Positions 55,955 to 64,000 of a DNA stretch of 64,000 nucleotides are shown here, one piece after another. The first letter of the stretch is position 1; each line of letters begins with the position of its first letter. The notes under the pieces are model-generated. The model searched no databases. It was not told the origin of the DNA and saw only the letters and a program-made list of their open reading frames with translations. This DNA comes from Numida meleagris (Eukaryota > Chordata > Aves > Galliformes > Numididae). Location: NCBI RefSeq assembly GCF_002078875.1, contig NC_034438.1, forward strand, positions 19,929,480-19,993,479, in the 5' to 3' direction. A program made the translations under genes and the position numbers.

Positions 55955-58683
55955 GTGGAATAAAATCAGAATTTGTGTAGAAAGTTATCCCATGTGTACT
56001 AGCCATGAGCTGTGCTTTCTAGGGCTGAAGATGATAAACATTTTTGCCTCATAGGATTCTGTACCATACTGAAGTTCAAGATATTAAAGTGCTTCAACTT
56101 GTTCATGACTGATACATGCCTATCAGAATTAAAATAAAGCAGAACAGTGAAAGAAAGGAGTTATCAGATTCAAATAAAGCGTTTAGCCACTTACAAGCAG
56201 CATAACTTTTAAATTCAGCTCCAGCTAAATTTCAGTTTCACAAACATTGAAGAACCTACAACATAACAATGTAATTAATTCATGTCCATGGAAAATTTTC
56301 AGTTGTCCTTGTCTGATGAATATTGTTGATATAGACAAAATTTGATAAAATATCCAAAGCAGACATGATCCTTAATGCTTAGGAGGTAACAATGTATATT
56401 TTGTTGGAGTTTATTGATTGATTGCATGCACAAAATAACCATTGCTATTTTTTAACAATTTTCCACTTAAAGAAATAAAAAGTGGTCACTTTCCCTGAGT
56501 TCCAAGAGAAGAACCTACAAAAGGTGATTAATTTACTTTAATAAATACAAAGGTAGACTTGGTTTGCTAAGGAGAGTTATAATGTAGAGGTTCAACTGGA
56601 TTTTTAAACGGTAATCCTTAAAAAATATCAATGTATGCAGGTTGTCCAATTAAACAGAGTTAAAATAGCAGAGACTTAATCAATAACATATTCATCTTTG
56701 TGTTCAGTCAGCTTAATTTCTGTGGCTTTGCACAATAGCGCTCAACAAGCAAGAACAGTGAGAGTGAAAACAAACTGGATGTGCCAAACATCTGCATGAT
56801 TATAGGATAGGATTCCATCTGGACTTGTACTCACAATAAATTACTGTAGTTGTTAAAATAAAAGATTGTCCAATGGCTTAATTAGAAAAGCTGCATAGTT
56901 TTATTTTCTAATGAAAACAAACAGGACCAGTGGAGAATAAGCACATTTGAAACAATAAATAAGAAAAAAGAAAGGGAAGTTTTGCTAAAATTAGACATTA
57001 TAACTGTTCTTTATTTGTTTTGTAACTGGTTAACAATGGATCTGTAGCCTTGTACATGTTAATAATGCTGAACACATCCTTTGCCCAGTGCTACTTTACA
57101 ATGGAATTCTTACAGAATGAACTAATGAACTGCTACATTAATTAATAACTTGTTTTTACCTTACCAGCCAACTAAATTGATTGCCAGCTGATCACTGAAG
57201 TGCTACCAAATAATTTCACCACAGAAATGCCGTGTATGTGAAACGTCATTTTTCTTCCCTGAGATAATGTTCAGCACAGAAGGTAATAACATGATTCCTA
57301 TTGCTCTCCCCAGTCAATTTTTTGCAACAGCAAAGATTGCTGTTGTCCCTTCAGCTGTGTTTCTGAAGGAACTGGAAAGAAACAGGTATGGCCTACTGTC
57401 ATATCCAGCGGCTCTTGCTTTTACAACAGCTAGGTGCTGTACAGCAGTGTGTCTGACCACACGTCAGCTGCCTCTGGACATTAACAAGGACTGTTCAGGA
57501 GGTCTTAACTGGCAGCATGAATGTACCAGAGAACATGGCACCACTAGTCAATTTGATTTTAAGAGGAACCAGAAGATTGATTCAGCCTCATAATGAACAA
57601 TATTCCTTGCATGAGGCTGTTGTTTTCCATCTGCTTTGCCAGATGTGAGATTTACAAACACCACTGTCTGTAACAGCTGCTGAAATGGCTGCAAGAGTTT
57701 GATTTGCTCAGAAAGGCTGTTCAAGTATACATCAGGAAATGTGGGGAAATTGACATGGCAAGGCTTTGGAGATGGTTGATGGGGCTGGCTGGTACCTCCC
57801 ACTCTGAAGGGAACTAAAGCTGGGAAGGAGCTGTGGCTTCCAGGGAGATGATGACCTTCCCTTGGCATCAAGATCTGACTTCCCAAGTGACAGGTTAAAA
57901 GTGCAAGCACCATGCCTGCCCACCAAGAGCTCAGCTGCCACCTTGTTCACGTCCCACCTAGGAGGCTTCTCTCTCAGAAACAGGGAAACAGATTGAAATC
58001 TTTTTTCTCAGAGAGTTTGAACTTGGCTATGCCTTTCTTTTCTCAGTAATCCACACTCAAGGTTCCTGTGATGGGACTTCAAAACCTTTGTTTCAAGATA
58101 AAACTGTGCAAGATGACTGGTGTGAGAATGGTGCTTCAGTGGCTTAGGAGAAGTACCTGCTGGTGGGGCAGGTGGGTGGTGTGAGTCCTGGTTGGCAGCA
58201 GAAAGGGAAGTGTGTGGTGTGCCTCACATTTTGTGGCAAGGCAGGAGAAGTTTCTCCTTATTGTACTTCCTCTCCATCCAGCAAGGTTCTTCTCATTTGC
58301 TACTGACACAAAATCTCTGCTTCTCCTCTGTGAAAGTTACTGCCAAGATGCCTCCAAGTGACTCACTGCTGCATAGCAGTATCTTTCCCTTACAGAGTTT
58401 TTATGCAGAATATTATTTTTTCAACTGTACTCCAGTATCTTCTGTTAAATGTGAAGCCTTTTCACAGTTTTTTCATCCTGTAAAGGATTTAGGATAGTTA
58501 GTCAGAAGTCATGAACAGGAAAAGATTCAGTTTGATTCAAGAAAAAAATATTCTGGGAGATCTATTTTTGTCATTCATTTGGAAAGGACAGGATTATTTT
58601 AGAGCTCTGCATATAAAATATATCCATTTACTGTATAAAAGTATTGTCAAAAAGTGATTAGAGATAAGGCCAAGAAACTGTAA

Positions 58684-58710
58684 CTTAATATCTGTAAGAC
58701 AGATATTAAG
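58684..58710. repeat. Perfect 12-bp stem, 3-nt loop inverted repeat
   Basis: CTTAATATCTGT (58684-58695) and ACAGATATTAAG (58699-58710) are exact reverse complements separated by AAG. The hairpin is AT-rich and has no flanking T-run or promoter that would suggest an RNA gene. Confidence 0.9.
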
Positions 58711-59251
58711 AATTTTTGAAAAAAAATCTGATGTAAGGAAAAATATATCTTTTCTTACATAAAATTGAAAATGAAATTCATAAACAAGGGCAGCTAAACA
58801 GTCAGTCTAAAAATTTATCTCATGATTACACAAATTGTAGTGCTTTAAGGGAAAAGCTAGAAAAAATAGCGCTTCTCTGAGGGTGTTCTTCTTTTCTCTC
58901 TCTACAGCATGTCTTACACTGGCTGATTAGAAGTCAGCAGAATTTTAATGCAGAATACAGTATTTCATGCTCTCTTCAAGCATGTAATTTTGGTGAGGTT
59001 ACATAATATTATTGTGACACTAATGATAAGTTTAAAAATGCCTGCTGCTATTTCGGCTTGGCTTGAGGGCTGACTGCAGTCAGCCAGCAAAGTATCTTGG
59101 AAGATCATGTCCTTCCTCATGTGATCAATAAGAAAAATAAACACAACACAAAAGTAGAAACAAAACCAATCCACCTAACATAAAAATCTTAAAAATTAAA
59201 AATATCTACTATAGGGAGAAGCCTGCATCTTAAGGAGAAATGCATTTTAGG

Positions 59252-59452
59252 AAAGAATTTTTTACCCAGAGGGCAGCGAGGCCCTGGCACAGGCTGCCCA
59301 GAGAAGCTGTGGGTGCCCCATCCCTGGAGGCGCTCAAGGTCAGGTTGGATGGGGCCCTGGGCAGCCTGAGCTGGTTGGAGATGTCCACGGCATGGACTCT
59401 GGAACTAAATGATCTCTAAGGCCCTTTCCAACTTAAACCATTCTGTGATTTA
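59252..59452 (+). mobile_element. CR1 LINE 3' end fragment
   Basis: This plus-oriented CR1 3' end starts at 'ttttttacccagagggcagcgagg' and ends in 'aaaccattctgtgattt'. It closely resembles the copy at 43159. 5' truncated, non-coding. Confidence 0.92.
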
Positions 59453-60081
59453 ATGACAGAGTGATCCAGCAAAGATGCATGCAAAATCTATTCCTATTGC
59501 TAATGAAGGTGCAACATGTAAGACCAAAAATAGAGTTTTAAACTCGGCGTATATCAGAAGTTGTCTAAGTAAGCATGAATTTCCCTTATTATGAAAATAA
59601 TAAGGAGGAAAAAGAAGTGGATTTGTGATATCAGGCTTAGTAGAGAAAGTATGATAGAAAAAGCAGAGTCTTGCATTTATAGACAAGAGAAAGACTCCTC
59701 AAGGTGCCCGGTTTCATGTGCTGTCTTACAGATCATTCTGTTAAATCCTGTCACTTGAGGAAAATTCCCACTGTTTCTTATGCAGGTCATGGTTATTATT
59801 TCCACTCTCTTAAGCTTACCTGAAAGTAGGCTGCAAAAATAAACCCTCCTTATTTTCAATAAAGTTCTTGAGATAGATTATAGTTGACAGATGTCATGAA
59901 TTTAAGTGATGTAGATAAGTAGGTATATTGAGTATCATCTATGACATCTCATTAAGTAAGGAAGTAAGAAAGCATTCTTCCTTTCCAGTTAGGACTGATT
60001 TTTTTTAACAAAAAAGTAGGTGTATTTTATAAGCTAAACTTATTCTGATACAATAGATGAATCTTTGCCTCTTTCCTCTTT

Positions 60082-60142
60082 CAGGTTAGATATTAGGAAA
60101 AAGCTTCTTGAAACAGTGGTCAGGCACTGGAGCAGGATGGAA
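60082..60142 (+). mobile_element. Short CR1 ORF2 fragment
   Basis: The stretch 'caggttagatattaggaaaaag' followed by 'gtggtcaggcactgg' matches the CR1 ORF2 'RLDIRK...VRHW' coding segment. Both ends are lost. The rest of the surrounding DNA (59453-62597) shows no recognised feature. Confidence 0.75.
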
Positions 60143-62597
60143 AATTCACTAAAATCTTTCAAGCAAAAAGAATATATTCAAATATTAGAAAAAGGATTGA
60201 ATTTTTGATTGTGTAAATTGTGAAAAGTGTTACTATTTGTTACTGGAAGTGGCTTAAGTTTTAAAAAGCCTTATTTCATACTCTCACCAGTGCTGGCATC
60301 TAATGATTACATGCTCTAATTTATTTTTGTAAATATCTCCAAAAGCTTCTGGTGCTTAATAATGACACATTTTCTCTTCTAGATGAACATGCCTTCCTTA
60401 TATGCTCTTGTCCTTAGGTTTCTAAAGAGATGAACTTTAAAGTAAACAATGTTCAGGAAAAAATTAATTATTTAACAATGATATCATGAAAAAATGGCTC
60501 AGGCATGATGTAAAAATATATAAAGATATAGCAATGTAAATCCCTTAGAGACATTCTGAATTTAATTTCTAACTAAGCTATTTTGGTTTAAAATTTTGAT
60601 GCAATATTTTGAATGTTCCAAACACATCCTTTTCAAACCAATGCAAAGAGTTCTGTGTCACCAGAAATGTTGAGAATTTGTTTTCCATTTCATTCTATTA
60701 TTTTTTATTTTAAGTGCTAGCATTGTCAATAAAAAAAATATTGAAATAGTATCACTTTAATTGACATTTTTCCTAACACTTGATTTTAAAAGATTTGTGG
60801 AAACTTGCCCTTTGCAGTCTAGCTGTACTGCAGCAGTGTATCTGCCCAGGATCTGAAGAGGTGAGACATCAGGGATGGACAATCTGCATCTTTTATAAGA
60901 GCTTAAATAATCATGTATTGATGTATTAAAAATAATTATAAGGGCATTTAATCAGTTTCACTTTACATGGTGTTAACATTTCAAGTTGTCATTAATAGGA
61001 TATTCAAAACTGATAATTTTTTTTCCTCTTCAACTTCAGATTTATGCTATTCAATTAGTCCTGCTGTCTGCTGATGTTGATTTGTTATCACCTCCCACTC
61101 TGTGTATATTCCTGATGTGTTTTTCATCCACAAAGTAGCTTGCAAGTCCCATGGTTTTTCTGTACTTTTTGGTTGTGTTGTTTTGAGAGGCAGCCTCTTG
61201 CAGTGAGAAAGCAAATCTCATAACCTGTATAACAGTTTTCTCCTTTGATTTCCTCTCCTTTTTGTTCAGTATATGAAACCACTACTCCAAGAGATATTGG
61301 TGAAACTTTAATATAGATTTTGGTTCTGATATTGCCAGGCAGAGCTGTTGTTTATTCAAAAATGGCAAGGAGGAGCTGACTGCTTCTTTAATTTGGTCTG
61401 TTCTCTTCCTCAGATTATGCATGTGGAAGGTACAAGAGATAATTTGAACGATGGATTCAGTAGACAAGAGAAGTGAAGTACTGTAGATAATAACAGTGTG
61501 GATGATAGTATGACATAGCAGCTCTCTCTGCAAAGGTACCTGACAAACAGCCAAGTGAACACAGTGTGAACACAATCACACAGCAAATCTTATCCCTTAC
61601 ATGCAGTTTTCCAGTCTGACTTACTCTTAACAGCAGGTCTCTGGTTTGTGTTCCTTTGGCACCTCTTGGCATCTTTTTGCATACACAATGTCTTCACGCT
61701 CTTTCCTTCTCAATTCCAGAAGTCTTCCCTAGTTTTGTGTGTTCTTCATAACCTTAAAATGAGCTTACTCTTCATTTCCAGCCTTGAGGATGCCTTTCAA
61801 AAATATAAACCTGAACTTTTGGCAGGTCTTCAATCTCTGGTAACTATTGTTTTCACACTGAGCTATTGGGGGAGAAGTATTGAATGTGAGAATTGAACTC
61901 AAATTTTTAGAGCACATCTGGATATCTGCAGCCCTTGTAGCACATGGAAAAGAGAGAGGGACAAGTATGAGCCAGTCTAGAAAACTTGAGGAGGGGCGTG
62001 GTTGGTTGATACCAGTATTCACCCGCTAAGCCATATTATTATTAAAAAAAACTCATTCAGATATCTTAAAGGTCTTAAATATTTGGGCAGAGATACAATT
62101 TAGAGACTGTAACAAGTTGGATAAATACACGATAGAGAAATGTGGGTTTTTAAAATATTTTTTCTTGTTAGTGGCTGGGATTCAGCAGCTACCAGAAGGA
62201 ATTTGGTTTAATGTGCCCTGTTTCCATCGTTGCTACTCAGAGGCACTTTGAAAAAATAATAAAGCAGCCTTCAGTTTAGATCTTCATCTTCTTCCCAATT
62301 ATTCTAATTTACACCTTTCAACTTCAGTTTTTACTCCACTGTCTACAGATCCAGCCCTCTGTTCTTTATCCAGCAATGGTGAAGTGAATGCCTGGGAAAG
62401 TGCAAGAACAGTACAGATATTTTATGCTTTCTCATTACACTCTTCCAACTTCTGTCATCATGTTCAAGGGATCTATTCTGAATGTTATGTTTATGTAGGA
62501 GGCAACATATGGTGATGATTGTTCTGGTACTTCCTGAAGCCACCTAATATTCCTGCATTCACAGCATCCTCTGGCAAAGGTCTCCAACAGCTCTATG
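60143..62597. other. AT-rich unique DNA
   Basis: No gene, RNA gene or repeat is recognised. Confidence 0.55.
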
Positions 62598-63116
62598 TCC
62601 ATAGAATCATGGAATCATAGAAACACAAAGGTTGGAAAAGACCACTAAGATCATCTTGTCCAACCATTGATCCATCACCACTATGCCCACTAAACGATGT
62701 CAATAAGTGCAACATATTTCTTGAATACTTCCAGGGATGGTGATTCTACCACATCCCTGGGCAGACCGTTTCAGTGCATTACCACATTCTGATACTAAAT
62801 TTTTCCTAATATCCAACCTTAACCTCCCCTGGCACAAGTTAAGACCATTACCTCTCATCCTATCACTAGTTACCTGGGAAAAGAAGCCAACCCCCACCTC
62901 ACTACAACCTCTTTTCATGTCATTGTGGAGAGCAATAATGTCTCTTCTGAGCCTCCTCTTCTCCAGACTGAACAATCCCAGTTCCCTCAGCCACTCCCAT
63001 AAGACTTTTGCTCCAGAGACTCCACAGCTTCACTGCCCTTGTCTGGACATGCTCCAGGGCCTTGATGTCTTTCTTGTAGGGAGTACTGAGCACAGTACTC
63101 AAGCTGTGGCTTGGCC
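62598..63116 (-). mobile_element. CR1 LINE 3' portion
   Basis: This minus-strand CR1 has terminal octamers at 62600-62620 ('tagaatcatggaatcatag'), then 3' UTR and the ORF2 C-terminus. The C-terminus shows '[14 protein letters not shown]', '[18 protein letters not shown]' and further upstream '[16 protein letters not shown]'. Frames are shifted in places. Its 5' boundary at about 63116 is also the start of a CR1 piece in the opposite orientation. Confidence 0.9.
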
Positions 63117-63206
63117 AGTCCAGGTGGATGCCAGTGACAAGCAGTCTCCCCCAGGGGTCTGTCTTGGATCTGATGCCCTTCAAGATGATTCTGTGATTCC
63201 ATTTAG
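63117..63206 (+). mobile_element. Inverted CR1 reverse-transcriptase piece
   Basis: The plus strand matches the CR1 RT B-box region (compare 32755-32815). 'gtccaggtggatgccagtgacaag' and 'cccccaggggtctgtcttgg' encode the GVPQGSVLG-type motif. This part of ORF2 lies 5' of where the adjoining minus-strand copy begins. The last 20 bases ('gatgattctgtgattcc') resemble a CR1 tail. Confidence 0.7.
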
Positions 63207-63447
63207 GACTTGCTTTCTGAAAAGACACCTTTTGCTGGTTCTGAACCATGCTCCAGCCACCTTGCTTTTACGATCTCATTTCATTTGCATTAAAGGAGGG
63301 AACAGTCAGTCTCTGTCCGTTCCCTTTATGGTGACTGTGATCTTATAAGCCCCTGTCAATTTGCACAAGAATACTCATTTTTCAAGACTCTCTGAATTCA
63401 GCCTGTTCAATCATTCCTCTCATGAAAGCATTTTCACAATTTTGAGT

Positions 63448-63632
63448 GAAAGCGTCGCAGTTCTGGCGGCGTCTAGTGAGCTCTCACTGGCCTGTGAAAA
63501 TCCAGGGGAGAGGGTGTAAATCTCGTGCCAGGCCTTACCCATATCCACAGCAGGTCTCCAAGGTGAACAGCCTCTGGCATGTTGGACCAATGTAGGTAAG
63601 AGAAGTCAGCAAGCGGGATCCATAACTTCAGA
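63448..63632 (+). pseudogene. 28S ribosomal RNA pseudogene fragment
   Basis: About 185 bp align colinearly with the interior of vertebrate 28S rRNA. They run from 'gaaagcgtcgc' through 'gagagggtgtaaatctcg', 'cccatatcc', 'cagcaggtctccaaggtg', 'cagcctctggcatgttgg' to 'ggatccataacttc'. Differences from the functional sequence as I know it are mostly G-to-A and C-to-T at CpG sites, as expected for a methylated, non-selected copy. It is truncated at both ends with no adjoining 18S, 5.8S or spacer. It is a dispersed fragment, probably a retrotransposed or repair-inserted rRNA piece. No target duplication is obvious. Confidence 0.88.
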
Positions 63633-63821
63633 TGATCTTTGATGCTTGCATTCAAAAACTTGCCAGTCCTGGCACATTTCCTTTGAAGCCAAGGCATGAA
63701 GAGAGCTCAAAGTATTCAAGGTATTGTATTCAAGTAATGAATTTGTACAGTGACACAATTGCATTTTGTGTTTTGTTCCCTATTCCTATCCTAAAAATCC
63801 TAAATGGATAAAACATTTATC

Positions 63822-64000
63822 ATAGAATCATAGAATCATAGAATGGCTTGGGTTGAAAAGGACCTCAAAGATCATCGAGTCTCAACCCCCCTGCCAAGTG
63901 CAGGGTCGCCAACCACTAGACCAGGCTGCCCAGAGCCACGTCCAGTCTGGCCTTGAATGCCTCCAGGGACGGGGCATCCACAACCTCCCTGGGCAACCTG
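63822..64000 (-). mobile_element. CR1 LINE 3' end, running off the window
   Basis: Three clean terminal octamers ('tcatagaatcatagaatcat') are followed by 3' UTR and the end of ORF2 in reverse complement, up to the window edge. The clean tail suggests a relatively young copy. The 5' extent is outside the window. Confidence 0.95.

Larger units (their letters stand above)
55326..59251. other. 3.9 kb of AT-rich unique DNA
   Basis: No recognised gene. It contains an A-run at 55690-55705, a pair of related 24-26-bp units at 55885-55954 and a perfect 12-bp palindromic hairpin at 58684-58710. The 108-codon frame at 57267-57593 has no known domain. Confidence 0.55.

Noticed and set aside
57267..57593. 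108-codon open frame as a retroviral or host gene
   Set aside because: No motif or repeat similarity was recognised.

Overview
This window looks like non-coding, repeat-bearing DNA from a galliform bird, most likely chicken. The evidence is the repeat fauna. There are about eighteen pieces of the avian LINE CR1, recognised by the ATTCTATG-type 3' tail and the CR1 esterase, endonuclease and reverse transcriptase reading frames. There are also two copies of a mariner of the chicken Galluhop type, alpharetrovirus-like LTRs (AATAAACGCCATTTT signature) and ERVL-type LTRs. I recognise no host protein-coding gene. The long open frames that can be explained are transposon or retrovirus remnants. No CRISPR array, operon or bacterial feature is present.

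Layout. 1-19 kb is AT-rich unique DNA with short CR1 pieces and one orphan solo LTR (about 9.69-9.93 kb). 19.1-21.5 kb is a minus-strand CR1 block carrying an ORF1 esterase remnant and an internally deleted ORF2. 24.07-25.28 kb is a deleted betaretrovirus-like provirus: LTR, tRNA-Lys3 primer binding site, gag start, then directly the env end and a polypurine tract. An internally deleted mariner follows at 25.41-25.94 kb. 26-30.5 kb is AT-rich unique DNA. 30.54-31.10 kb is a solo ERVL-type LTR.

31.7-41.3 kb is the densest accessory cluster. In order it holds a plus-strand CR1 ORF2, a 27-bp inverted CR1 scrap, a CpG-rich LTR-like block and a tRNA-Lys-like pseudogene. Then come a plus-strand retroviral pol remnant, a minus-strand retroviral PPT/LTR and env remnant, and a solo LTR with a perfect 6-bp target duplication. 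A 28-nt piece of tRNA-Val flanked by 9-bp direct repeats lies next to the env remnant. The cluster ends with a long minus-strand CR1 whose ORF1 is split by two solo LTRs.

41-64 kb is mostly unique DNA with CR1 pieces, a mariner (52.44-54.21 kb) split by another ERVL-type solo LTR, an old ERVL LTR (about 54.8-55.3 kb), a CR1 with an inverted 5' piece (62.6-63.2 kb) and a 185-bp 28S rRNA pseudogene fragment (63.45-63.63 kb).

The elements do not form a working system. What they record is an order of events. CR1 and mariner were in place first. Retroviral LTRs then inserted into them and were reduced to solo LTRs, leaving exact 5- or 6-bp duplications. The most unusual signals are the tRNA-Val 5'-fragment insertion, the tRNA-Lys-like sequence wedged into retroviral debris, the 28S fragment and the head-to-head retroviral remnants. 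Family names come from recognition by eye, not database search, and element ends without target duplications are approximate.
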